A DNA stretch of 18,433 nt. Source: an uncultured Pseudomonadota bacterium. Lineage in GTDB: Bacteria; Pseudomonadota; Alphaproteobacteria; RUG11792. Below the pieces are notes generated by a model. That model did no database searches and was not told the origin of the DNA. It saw only the letters and a list, made by a program, of their open reading frames with translations. A program made the position numbers and the translations under genes. Position 1 is the first letter of the stretch. Each line of letters starts with the position of its first letter. Below are positions 1 through 7,641 of the stretch, one piece after another. The stretch covers positions 1 through 18,433 of the forward strand of contig CACYDS010000058.1 in NCBI GenBank assembly GCA_902773285.1. The letters run 5' to 3'.

Positions 1-33
1 AGTCTACACCAATACAAAGAGCCAGATGTTATC

Positions 34-54
34 GTTATAGTTGTATAACTTTTT
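34..54 (+). terminator. Possible rho-independent terminator
   Basis: A 6-bp stem GTTATA/TATAAC with a GTTG loop (34-49) is followed directly by five T (50-54). The stem is all A/T except one pair, so it would be weak. It could end a gene entering from the left edge. The in-frame stop at 46-48 of a short open frame starting at base 1 falls inside the hairpin. Confidence 0.3.
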
Positions 55-260
55 ATTTGTTCTCATGATAAGGGAAAAATGCCTCCACTGCAACTTAAAA
101 TTGATTTTTTATCACCAAAATTGATAACACGAACGAACCAGATGCATTTACACCAACTCCCAATCACCCACCCGCCGAACAATCATGTCTTAAGCTTATA
201 TGCCAATTTATTCAAAATATCGCCACCAATTTTGACTGTAAAGAAATGAAAATTTGCTTT

Positions 261-269
261 TGGTATAAA
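261..269 (+). promoter_or_regulatory. Extended -10 promoter for tRNA-Pro
   Basis: TGGTATAAA at 261-269 is a TGn-extended -10 hexamer (TATAAA) ending 28 bases before the tRNA, so a start near 276 would give a leader of about 22 nt. No good -35 is present at the standard spacing, which fits an extended -10 promoter. The rest of 55-297 shows no gene and no clear structure. Confidence 0.4.
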
Positions 270-297
270 ATTACAATATTCTAAATCTGTGTGTAGG

Positions 298-375
298 CGG
301 GAAGTAGCGCAGTCTGGTTAGCGCACTTGCTTAGGGAGCAAGGGGTCGGAGGTTCGAATCCTCTCTTCCCGACCA
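298..375 (+). tRNA. tRNA-Pro, anticodon AGG
   Basis: The cloverleaf is complete. Acceptor CGGGAAG (298-304) pairs with CTTCCCG (365-371), followed by discriminator A and encoded CCA (373-375). The D stem is GCGC/GCGC, the anticodon stem CTTGC/GCAAG, and the T arm GGAGG-TTCGAAT-CCTCT has one G-U pair. The 7-nt anticodon loop is TTAGGGA. U33 is T332, so the anticodon is 333-335 = AGG, with G37 after it as expected for tRNA-Pro. A C1-G72 first pair with discriminator A also fits proline. A34 is unusual in a bacterial tRNA-Pro, where UGG, GGG or CGG are normal. It would need deamination to inosine for broad decoding. Confidence 0.93.
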
Positions 376-506
376 AACTTAATCAAAATAGAGACCTTTT
401 GTAGCACGCATTTTATGTTCGCTTAACACAAAAGAGTGACCGCAATTCTCCCTAGTCAAATTTCAATGTGCCAAAATGTCGCTCTATTAATCTCCTATTA
501 TTAACA

Positions 507-1334
507 TCAAAAGTTTTCGAACTCTTTCTGCTCTTTTAAAAAACCACCGGAACGTATGGTTTGTACGTCTCGACAAAGTCCTGTTCGATCATCCAAATCA
601 AAAACTACTCCGCAAACCGTTGCCTCTTTTGCGGACGGGACCATTCTAGCTGCGGAATCGATTTTTGATATAAAGCGTTTTATAGGCGCTTCCTCATTCA
701 TCCCTATGCAGGAATCGTAATCGCCACACATTCCTGCATCCGTGAGATATCCTGTGCCTTTGTTTAGAATTTGTGCGTCAGCTGTCGGAATATGTGTATG
801 CGTGCCGGCAAATGCAGAAATGCGTCCATCCAAGTATCTTGATAGGGCTACTTTCTCAGCTGTTGCCTCAGCGTGAAAGTCTATAAAAATGTAGTCCATA
901 TTCACGCCTAGCTGAAATTTTGAAAGCAATTCATCTATAGCAAAAAAGGGATGCTCGTCATCGTCTAAAAATAATTTTCCTATTAGATTCACGACTAGTA
1001 CCTTCTTCTGAGAAAATGGCAATTCCAATATTGTATATCCGTGCCCGGGAGTGCCTTTGATGTAGTTCAGTGGGCGCACTAAATTTTTGTTGCGATCAAA
1101 CAGCTGTAAATCATCTTTCTTGTCAAAAGTGTGATTTCCCATGGTTATAACGTCAACTCCATTTGAGAAAAACAAATCACAAATGGACTGAGTTATCCCA
1201 AATCCGTGAGCTGAATTTTCTCCATTCACAACGACACAATCAAATCCACATTTAGAACGATGTTCTGTCAAATACTTTACTAGCGCGTTTCTGCCAGCTT
1301 TTCCGACCACATCTCCAAAAAAAGCTAATTTCAT
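507..1334 (-). CDS. ymdB: YmdB/TIGR00282-type metallophosphoesterase
   Basis: The 275-aa protein is a calcineurin-like metallophosphoesterase of the TIGR00282/YmdB family. Characterised members are di-metal phosphodiesterases active on 2',3'-cyclic nucleotides or cAMP. All expected metal-ligand blocks are visible: D8 (FFGDVVGKAGR), E39-N40 (NGENSAHG), N67-H68 (GNHTFD), H154 (DFHAEAT) and H179/H181 (GTHTHIPTAD). Length is normal for the family. There is no signal peptide, so it should act in the cytoplasm. The start ATG overlaps the stop of the surA-like gene as ATGA (1331-1334), so translation is probably coupled. It is the last gene of the minus-strand block. No clear terminator follows before the tRNA-Pro. 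The family call is firm; the physiological substrate here is unknown. Confidence 0.92.
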   Translation of the reverse strand: MKLAFFGDVVGKAGRNALVKYLTEHRSKCGFDCVVVNGENSAHGFGITQSICDLFFSNGVDVITMGNHTFDKKDDLQLFDRNKNLVRPLNYIKGTPGHGYTILELPFSQKKVLVVNLIGKLFLDDDEHPFFAIDELLSKFQLGVNMDYIFIDFHAEATAEKVALSRYLDGRISAFAGTHTHIPTADAQILNKGTGYLTDAGMCGDYDSCIGMNEEAPIKRFISKIDSAARMVPSAKEATVCGVVFDLDDRTGLCRDVQTIRSGGFLKEQKEFENF

Positions 1335-2740
1335 TGAGTCACTCTGTTTATGTTATCAAGTTGTTTTTGTATGTGAGCCATCCTCTTCAGATTTTTAAAA
1401 TTCTTCGTAAATGCGTCATCCATTTTTTTCTCCGAGACAGACTCTTTCAGCTCTTTTTCATCAGGCAATTGAGCGCGTTGTATATCTTCTTTCAGATACA
1501 TTATTATATTAAGATTATTTGGATCGTCTATAGACTGAGAGATAACTGGCTTTCCGCTCTCCTTTGATTTCAGTATCATTTCCATGTAATATGGATGTGG
1601 TCGCGACATAGCTTCTTCCTCCAACTTTATGTCGTTCACCAAACAGTATCTTTTTAGATTTCCTGCTGTTTCGATGTGCGATATCGCATCTAGCATCACT
1701 TCAATTTTTTCAACATCTTTTTTGGTGAATAAGTTACTTCTATAAGCTACCGTTGCTCTTAAAATCTTATACGTAGCTTCTGAACTTGCCGCCTTACCAG
1801 CTTCAGCGACATCTATCAAACAGACGACTTTGTGCCCACTTTTTGTGTTGATTATATCGCTGATGGCTCCTGTTTTCATGGATTGTAATTTGGCAACAAC
1901 CTCAGGCTCTAGGGATGTTGCTTTATACCATTTAGGCGCACCTCGTTTTCCGACTTTGATCACTTGTGAAAAATTTTCTGCCAGTGTCTGAAAATCAAAT
2001 CCTTTAAGCGCTAATGTGCGTATTTTTTCTAAGCTAGAGCGGTTGTATCTAAATATCTCGGATATCAAATATCTTTTGGACGCCATTAGCGCCTGCCGTT
2101 CTTTTTTGGCGGTTTCAACTTCATCTGGCGTTACGCGATCATTGTCTGCAAGATATTGAGCTATTATCTGAAATACCAATCTGGATTTGATATTTCGCCT
2201 AAATGTCTTGACACTGATTCCATACGACAAAACCCGTTTCTCAAGCTCAGACACGGATATGTTGTTCATGGAAGCTAATCTCAAAACCTCTTTTTCAACA
2301 TCCTTGTCCGTAACGCGTATGCCAAACAACCTTGCGCATTGCGTTCTTAATTTATCATCCTCAAGCGATTCAATTACAGCCGGAGCCATCATTTTGGCGA
2401 TATCTTTGTCGTATTCCCTTCCAGAAAGAAAAAATATAAGTTTAGTAGCATTCATAACATCAATATTCGTGATCGGATCTCCGTTTACTGTTTCAAGAGT
2501 AAAAGCTTCAGACGTTCCAATTCCGCTTCTACCGGAGCCCAGTTTACGGTTATTTTTGTCACTTAATTTTAGAAAAGAAATGGCATCTCGACTTTTGTCG
2601 GCTAAAGATTTTGGAGCTTTTTGGGCTTTATAAACGAAAGATTCATCCAGAGTATTTCCAACCGTATTAGGCTTCATTCGCGTTTGCGCATCTGCATAGA
2701 TTGTGCACAAAAATAAGAAAAATAAGCATTTAAATTTCAT
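1331..2740 (-). CDS. surA: SurA-like periplasmic peptidyl-prolyl isomerase/chaperone
   Basis: This 469-aa exported protein has an N-terminal signal peptide (hydrophobic residues 5-14, likely cleavage after ADA at 16-18, with no lipobox cysteine). A low-complexity linker follows to about residue 78. A SurA N-terminal-type helical domain spans about 79-200, starting at LETVNGDPITNIDV. A parvulin-like rotamase module lies at about 223-312, with the conserved RYLISEIF strand and a GAISDIINTKSGHKVVCLID end. SurA escorts outer-membrane proteins and LptD through the periplasm. The C-terminal 150 residues are poorly conserved to my eye. The usual alphaproteobacterial neighbours (lptD, pdxA, ksgA) are absent. 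The gene overlaps the phosphoesterase gene by 4 nt. Foldase is a safe description; strict SurA orthology is an inference. Confidence 0.8.
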   Translation of the reverse strand: MKFKCLFFLFLCTIYADAQTRMKPNTVGNTLDESFVYKAQKAPKSLADKSRDAISFLKLSDKNNRKLGSGRSGIGTSEAFTLETVNGDPITNIDVMNATKLIFFLSGREYDKDIAKMMAPAVIESLEDDKLRTQCARLFGIRVTDKDVEKEVLRLASMNNISVSELEKRVLSYGISVKTFRRNIKSRLVFQIIAQYLADNDRVTPDEVETAKKERQALMASKRYLISEIFRYNRSSLEKIRTLALKGFDFQTLAENFSQVIKVGKRGAPKWYKATSLEPEVVAKLQSMKTGAISDIINTKSGHKVVCLIDVAEAGKAASSEATYKILRATVAYRSNLFTKKDVEKIEVMLDAISHIETAGNLKRYCLVNDIKLEEEAMSRPHPYYMEMILKSKESGKPVISQSIDDPNNLNIIMYLKEDIQRAQLPDEKELKESVSEKKMDDAFTKNFKNLKRMAHIQKQLDNINRVTQ

Positions 2741-2788
2741 ATTTACTTTATGGAATAGACAACACCATCTAGTTTGGATTGTAACATA

Positions 2789-3475
2789 CTAGCATGAATT
2801 ATGTCCATACACTAATGAGTAGCTTTCTAATATCAGCTGCATAATTTCTGACATGTGATCGATTTTATTGAGATTTATTGTTATCCAATGGCTTTTATTC
2901 ATGTGATAGGCTGGAAAAAATTTTATTTTATCAACAGTTTTTGCAATGTTCTCAGGTTTTACCTTCAAGTTGAGTATCTCAATATAGCTCTCATCGTTAA
3001 CCCCAAGTCTTTGTGCGGGAATTTTCATAAAAATCGCATACCATTTTCGAGAAACTTTATGTCGCAAAACAGCTGCCGCGGGAGGCCTATTCCATAAAAA
3101 TTCCAATTGATCTCCAAATCTTTCGAAAGCAAACTTTATCACATCTGCTGCTATTTGGGTTTTAAACACGTGCGAAACAAAACATTTATCTCGAATGTTT
3201 GTCAAAATTTGTTCATATTCAATTCTTACTTTGCCTACAAATTTTCCATTAGCGCTATGTACATTATGCAGGCGGTATTCCATCTTAGATTGCGTATCAG
3301 TGATACTTGTAAATACGCGATCCCCACTAACCAAAACGCACAAGACAAACATGCCGTCTAAAATCGGTTGCTGATAGATGTACCCTTGCTCTTTACGAAA
3401 GAAACCAAAAGACACCAACTTTTGCGTATCTGCCTTTTTATCTTTAAAAAATTCTGTTTCTTTATACATTAACAT
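2789..3475 (-). CDS. Two-domain MmcQ/YjbR (DUF419-type) protein
   Basis: The protein has about 228 aa. Residues from about 105 to 224 match the MmcQ/YjbR fold: EFLW, AVLRHKVSRKWYAIFM, EILNLKV, then FFPAYHMNKSHWITI and a C-terminal ESYSLV. YjbR proteins have a CyaY-like, probably DNA-binding fold; their function is not settled. The first 105 residues form a second conserved module (GYIYQQPILDG, FVGKVRIEYEQIL, IRDKCF). I recall this architecture mainly from Firmicutes MmcQ proteins. The start is uncertain: GTG at 3478, ATG at 3475 and ATG at 3469 are all in frame, none has a good ribosome-binding site, and I chose the first ATG. It follows the lytic transglycosylase by only 9 bases, so the two are probably co-transcribed. 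The stop is TAG. Confidence 0.82.
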   Translation of the reverse strand: MLMYKETEFFKDKKADTQKLVSFGFFRKEQGYIYQQPILDGMFVLCVLVSGDRVFTSITDTQSKMEYRLHNVHSANGKFVGKVRIEYEQILTNIRDKCFVSHVFKTQIAADVIKFAFERFGDQLEFLWNRPPAAAVLRHKVSRKWYAIFMKIPAQRLGVNDESYIEILNLKVKPENIAKTVDKIKFFPAYHMNKSHWITINLNKIDHMSEIMQLILESYSLVYGHNSC

Positions 3476-3484
3476 CACAGAATT

Positions 3485-4093
3485 TCAGCTAAGTTTCTGC
3501 GACGTTCCATATGCACGCATAACCTTGCGATAGTAAAGATTACTATACTGCTCTTTGCTATTATGATATTTCTTTATAGCTCGCTCCCAGCTTCCATACT
3601 TATCATACAAACTTCTTAGCAACATAGCAGCATAGGCTACATTGCTCTTTGGAGAAAGCATATCTTCAACTGAAGCAAAATTCTTTTTATGTGTACCATA
3701 GTGCAGCTGTAGACAACCCACGCTTATATTTTTTTCTCCGGATTTTGCAGCGCGCTTGATAAACGAAATGGCCTCAGCTTTGGTCTTAAATTTATGCGAC
3801 TTCTTTCTGGCATTCACCGCATATACGTTGTGCTGAGACTCAACCGCCGCAATAGAGTTCAAAATCCCTTTTGGGATTCCCTTAGCTTTTTCTTCCGAAG
3901 CTATAAGCTTTTGAATATCTGATCTAACTAATTTTTCATCTTTCTGGGAATCCTCGACATTTACGCGCGAATCATTCTTGTCGACATTATCATTATGCAC
4001 AGAAGAACAGCCTGCACATAAAAAGGCTAAAACGATAACCCCCTGTGACAATTGTTTTCTGGCGCTCAATGTCATATCCTTCGATAAATCCAT
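3485..4093 (-). CDS. Small lytic transglycosylase (SLT domain), probable lipoprotein
   Basis: The 202-aa protein has a hydrophobic N-terminal segment (about 18-28) ending in a lipobox-like LCAGC with C29 as candidate lipidated residue. The cysteine at -3 is non-canonical. A charged linker leads to an SLT/lysozyme-like domain from about 72. The catalytic Glu is probably E85 in AAVESQHN. It is followed by NISVGCLQLHYGTHKKNF, SNVAYAAMLL and SWERAIKKYHNS, the order seen in VirB1-like and Slt family C domains. Such enzymes cleave the MurNAc-GlcNAc bond of peptidoglycan with 1,6-anhydro formation. No secretion-system genes lie nearby, so a housekeeping or division role is more likely than conjugation. 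An internal ATG (M7) is an alternative start. Confidence 0.85.
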   Translation of the reverse strand: MDLSKDMTLSARKQLSQGVIVLAFLCAGCSSVHNDNVDKNDSRVNVEDSQKDEKLVRSDIQKLIASEEKAKGIPKGILNSIAAVESQHNVYAVNARKKSHKFKTKAEAISFIKRAAKSGEKNISVGCLQLHYGTHKKNFASVEDMLSPKSNVAYAAMLLRSLYDKYGSWERAIKKYHNSKEQYSNLYYRKVMRAYGTSQKLS

Positions 4094-4145
4094 AACGCCA
4101 GTTTAGCAAAGACTTCGCGTAATCGTCAATGAGGCGCTATGCTAG

Positions 4146-4302
4146 TGTATAGGCTCATAACATATACGGCAAAAATTGGCCTGTAGGCAAATGGCGCAAC
4201 CTAGAGCTAGCAAATGAGAGATAAAGTCTCCTTTCTTAAATTAAGAACATACAGTTTAATTCTGGAAACTCATTTTGTCTCACCTCTGTTTGAACTTGGA
4301 CG
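4146..4302. mobile_element. 157-bp MITE-like remnant with terminal inverted repeats
   Basis: This short element is bounded by diverged inverted repeats. The left end starts TGTATAGGCTCATAAC (4146). The right end, read on the minus strand from 4302, is CGTCCAAGTTCAAACAG followed by TGAGACAAAA. Both ends resemble those of the second copy at 17902-18349 at about 71% identity by hand alignment: roughly 51 of 72 positions at the left end and 22 of 31 at the right end. The 5'-TG...CA-3' type ends fit the IS3/IS481 superfamily. There is no usable ORF inside and no visible target duplication. It fills most of the 321-bp gap before ftsH. Confidence 0.55.
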
Positions 4303-4374
4303 TGCCATAACTTCAGCGCATATGGTAGGCGTATTTTATTTATCTTAAAGTCACTCCGCTTGAAGGAATTTTAG

Positions 4375-4383
4375 TGATATAAT
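4375..4383 (+). promoter_or_regulatory. Extended -10 promoter for ftsH operon
   Basis: TGATATAAT (4375-4383) is a perfect TATAAT with a TG extension, placing the start near 4390, about 25 nt before the ftsH ATG. No good -35 hexamer sits 17 bp upstream. It is the best promoter found for the eleven-gene plus-strand run. Confidence 0.6.
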
Positions 4384-4414
4384 GGCTCGTAGAGCTGGTT
4401 TTTAAATTTCTACA

Positions 4415-6298
4415 ATGAAGAGAAACACAAAAAATATACTTTCATGGGTATTTTTGATGGGGATATTGTTTCTGGTGGCCAGCCCATTTGATACGAAAAT
4501 TCTTGGCGGAGCTCCAAAGGAACTAACTTACTCGAAATTTATGAAAGCCGTTTCCAGTGGCGATGTCAAAGAAGTTTATATACGCAACACTTCTTCAAAA
4601 ATTACAGGCGTGCTTGCTGACGGTAAGATTTTTTCTACAATTGCTCCAGATGATGCAAAGATGGTTGAAAAGTTGCTAGATAGCGGTGTTGAAATAAAAG
4701 TAGATGCAGGAGACTCTGGCTGGGGATATTTGCTATCAGCGCTAATTCAGTGGTTCCCATTTTTATTGTTAATTGGGCTTATGATATACTCAGCACGGCA
4801 AATGCAAGGCGGAGGAAAAGGAGGGTTAGGAGGGGGCGCTTTTGGCATTGGTAAATCTAGAGCAAAAATGTTTCAACCTAAAAAGGTTAAGGTGACTTTT
4901 GCCGATGTCGCCGGCATTGATGAAGCTAAACAAGAACTGGAAGAAATCGTTGATTTTTTAAAAGCGCCAAAGAAATATCAAAGACTGGGAGGGAAGATAC
5001 CTAGAGGTATGCTTCTTGTAGGAGATCCAGGCAACGGAAAAACCTTGCTAGCAAAAGCTATAGCCGGTGAAGCTGGGGTTCCGTTTTTTAGTATTTCTGG
5101 TTCAGATTTCGTGGAGGTGTTTGTTGGTGTTGGCGCAAGTCGTGTCAGAGATATATTTGAAACGGCCAAGAAGAACTCGCCATGCATCATTTTTATTGAT
5201 GAAATAGATGCAGTAGGGCGTCGACGTGATAGCGGTCGAGGCGGAAACGATGAGCGCGAGCAAACACTTAACCAGCTATTGGTTGAGATGGATGGTTTCG
5301 ATGAAAATCAAGGCGTAATAGTGCTCGCCGCGACGAACCGTGCCGATATATTAGACCCGGCGCTTTTACGTCCTGGGCGATTTGATAGACGCATCACTGT
5401 CCAATATCCAGATATGAATGGGCGAGAAAAGATTTTAACAGTGCACACAAAGGATGTGCCACTTTCTTCTGATGTTAATTTGAAGACAATAGCACGCGGC
5501 ACTCCGGGATTTTCAGGAGCTGAGCTGGCAAATTTGGTAAATGAAGCAGCGCTTCTTGCCGCCCGTAACGACAAATTATCAGTTGCTATGAAAGATTTTG
5601 AATTGGCTAAGGACAAAGTCATAATGGGAGCGGAGAGAAAATCGATGAGCATGACAGATGAGGAAAAAAGGAATACAGCGTACCATGAATCTGGACATGC
5701 CCTTATTGCTCTGTTAGTTCCGCAAAGTGATCCAATCCACAAGGTTACAATAATTCCACGAGGCGGAGCTTTGGGAATGGTTGTTCGGCTGCCTGAGAAA
5801 GATAAAGTGTCGGTCACAAAGACTGAATTGCTATCAAATATACGCGTATCGCTAGGGGGACGAGCAGCTGAAGAAATATTTTTTGGAAAAGAGAATATAA
5901 CTACTGGCGCCTCTTCTGATTTAAAACAAGCGACAGCTGTTGCCAAAAAGATGGTCATCAAGTGGGGAATGAGTGAAAAGATAGGGCTTCGGACATTCTA
6001 CGACTCTGATGGGTATTACATGGATGCAAGCGATCAGATATCGCAGGATACATCGAAAATTATCGATTCCGAAGTGAATGCCCTCATAGAGAAGGCGTAC
6101 GCGGAAGTAAAGGAATTAATTCTCAAAAACAAGGAAAAGTTGGAAAGAATAGCTCTTAACCTGCTTGAACGCGAGACGCTGACCGGAGATGAGGTAAAAT
6201 TGATTTTTGAAGGACACGAGCTTAAAAAGGAAATGCCTATAGAAGATTCTTTGGATGATTTTAAGATGGGCGGATTACCAACAAGCGAAGAGGAATAA
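4415..6298 (+). CDS. ftsH: ATP-dependent zinc metalloprotease FtsH
   Basis: The 627-aa protein is a membrane-anchored AAA+ protease that removes misassembled membrane proteins and, in proteobacteria, controls LpxC and sigma-32. It has a transmembrane segment at 9-23, a periplasmic domain, and a second segment at about 105-126 followed by a Gly-rich linker. The AAA+ domain has Walker A at 203-210, Walker B IIFIDEID at 258-265, and the second region of homology ending RPGRFDR. The protease domain has the HESGH zinc site at 424-428 with D502 (ASSDLKQAT) as probable third ligand. Walker A reads GDPGNGKT rather than the usual GPPGTGKT, while the catalytic K and T are kept. Start MKRNTKNILSW matches the family. 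It is the first gene of the run; its stop overlaps the glmM start by one base (TAATG). Confidence 0.98.
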   Translation: MKRNTKNILSWVFLMGILFLVASPFDTKILGGAPKELTYSKFMKAVSSGDVKEVYIRNTSSKITGVLADGKIFSTIAPDDAKMVEKLLDSGVEIKVDAGDSGWGYLLSALIQWFPFLLLIGLMIYSARQMQGGGKGGLGGGAFGIGKSRAKMFQPKKVKVTFADVAGIDEAKQELEEIVDFLKAPKKYQRLGGKIPRGMLLVGDPGNGKTLLAKAIAGEAGVPFFSISGSDFVEVFVGVGASRVRDIFETAKKNSPCIIFIDEIDAVGRRRDSGRGGNDEREQTLNQLLVEMDGFDENQGVIVLAATNRADILDPALLRPGRFDRRITVQYPDMNGREKILTVHTKDVPLSSDVNLKTIARGTPGFSGAELANLVNEAALLAARNDKLSVAMKDFELAKDKVIMGAERKSMSMTDEEKRNTAYHESGHALIALLVPQSDPIHKVTIIPRGGALGMVVRLPEKDKVSVTKTELLSNIRVSLGGRAAEEIFFGKENITTGASSDLKQATAVAKKMVIKWGMSEKIGLRTFYDSDGYYMDASDQISQDTSKIIDSEVNALIEKAYAEVKELILKNKEKLERIALNLLERETLTGDEVKLIFEGHELKKEMPIEDSLDDFKMGGLPTSEEE

Positions 6299-7641
6299 TG
6301 CAAAATATTTTTGGAACCGATGGAGTCAGAGGAAAAGCTAATGAGGGCTATATAACGCCTAAAAATGCAATGAAGTTAGCGGTCTCAGCTGTAAATTATT
6401 ACTCCTCAATAAACCACACAAGTGTGAATAATAAATTCACCGTAGTTATTGGGAAAGATACGCGACTTTCGGGCTATATGCTTGAACCGGCTTTAACATC
6501 TGGATTTATAGCAGCTGGGGCCGATGTGGTTTTGTTGGGACCAATCCCAACGCCGGCTGTAGCTTTTATGACAAGATCTTTGAGAGCAGATCTAGGTGTT
6601 GTGATTTCGGCATCTCATAATCCGTATTATGACAATGGAATAAAATTTTTTAATTCCAATGGCTTTAAAATCACCGAAGAAGAAGAGATAAAGATAAGCG
6701 AAATATTTCACAATAATCCGAAGTTAATTTCAACTGAATTTATGGGAAAGGCCCGTAGATTGGACGATGCCCAGGGAAGATATGTTGAATTTGTGAAAAG
6801 TTCATTTCCCAAAAATCTCAGCTTAGCTGGATTGAAAATCGCTCTGGATACAGCAAATGGAGCAGCCTATAAAATAGCGCCTCAGATTTTATGGGAACTT
6901 GGGGCAGAGATAATCCATATAGGTAATGAGCCTGATGGGCTAAATATCAACCAAGAATGCGGAGCAACGCATACTGCATTGTTGCAAAAAACAGTAATCG
7001 AGCATAAAGCGGATATTGGTATAGCCCTGGATGGTGATGCAGATCGTCTCATCATTGTTGATGAGCAAGGCGAAGTTGTTGATGGTGATTATCTTATTGC
7101 GAGCATCGCAACTTCTTGGAAAATATCAGACAAACTTAAAAGTAAAACAGTTGTAGCAACAACTATGTCGAATATGGGAATGGAAAAATATCTAGATTCT
7201 ATTGGGCTAAATCTTATGCGCACTGATGTCGGCGATAAGTTTGTGATTAAGAAAATGATAGAGATTAACGCCAATATTGGCGGCGAGAAATCCGGACATA
7301 TAATCCCGATCGATTACTCATCAACAGGAGACGGATGCATTTCGGCACTACAAGTTCTAGTTTTTTTGCAAAAAGAGAAAAATAAATCTAGCGAGATCAG
7401 AAATTTGTATAAACCATACCCTCAAATTATGATGAATGTACCCAAAATTCTTGATTTAAACTTACCTCAGATATCAGATTGTATCAACGCGATAAACAAT
7501 ATGCTATGTGATAGCGGCAGAATTGTTGTCAGAAAATCAGGCACCGAACCAGTTACGAGAGTGATGATAGAGGCCCAATCAGAAACAAAAGCCAGAGAAG
7601 CAGAGCAGTATTTTAAAAATGTTATGGAGAATGTTTTATGA
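6298..7641 (+). CDS. glmM: Phosphoglucosamine mutase GlmM
   Basis: The 447-aa enzyme interconverts glucosamine-6-phosphate and glucosamine-1-phosphate, the step before UDP-GlcNAc for peptidoglycan and LPS. Diagnostic features are the start FGTDGVRG, the phosphoserine loop ISASHNP with active S106, the metal loop DGDADR (245-250), the sugar loop GGEKSGH, and the C-terminal phosphate-binding RKSGTEPVTR (412-421). Length is typical for GlmM. It is coupled to ftsH by a one-base overlap, an arrangement also seen in gamma- and alphaproteobacteria. It overlaps the following glycosyltransferase by 4 nt (ATGA). Confidence 0.97.
   Translation: MQNIFGTDGVRGKANEGYITPKNAMKLAVSAVNYYSSINHTSVNNKFTVVIGKDTRLSGYMLEPALTSGFIAAGADVVLLGPIPTPAVAFMTRSLRADLGVVISASHNPYYDNGIKFFNSNGFKITEEEEIKISEIFHNNPKLISTEFMGKARRLDDAQGRYVEFVKSSFPKNLSLAGLKIALDTANGAAYKIAPQILWELGAEIIHIGNEPDGLNINQECGATHTALLQKTVIEHKADIGIALDGDADRLIIVDEQGEVVDGDYLIASIATSWKISDKLKSKTVVATTMSNMGMEKYLDSIGLNLMRTDVGDKFVIKKMIEINANIGGEKSGHIIPIDYSSTGDGCISALQVLVFLQKEKNKSSEIRNLYKPYPQIMMNVPKILDLNLPQISDCINAINNMLCDSGRIVVRKSGTEPVTRVMIEAQSETKAREAEQYFKNVMENVL

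Noticed and set aside
1..48. Open frame from the left edge ending in TAA, a possible 3' end of an upstream gene
   Set aside because: Only 15 codons are visible, with no recognisable motif; the frame could be open by chance.
396..434. CTTTTGT/ACAAAAG inverted repeat as terminator after tRNA-Pro
   Set aside because: A 7-bp stem with a 25-nt loop and no T-run; too weak.
3165..3180. CACGTGCGAAACA stretch inside the MmcQ-like gene as another parS
   Set aside because: The left half-site is absent and the match is poor compared with the five reported sites.
4359..4383. CTTGAA near TATAAT read as a heat-shock (RpoH) promoter for ftsH
   Set aside because: The -35-like part fits, but spacing is short and the -10 lacks the C-rich start of RpoH promoters; the extended -10 explains the site better.
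5308..5961. 217-codon open frame antisense to ftsH
   Set aside because: It lies fully opposite well-conserved ftsH and has no family resemblance; a mirror effect of codon use.
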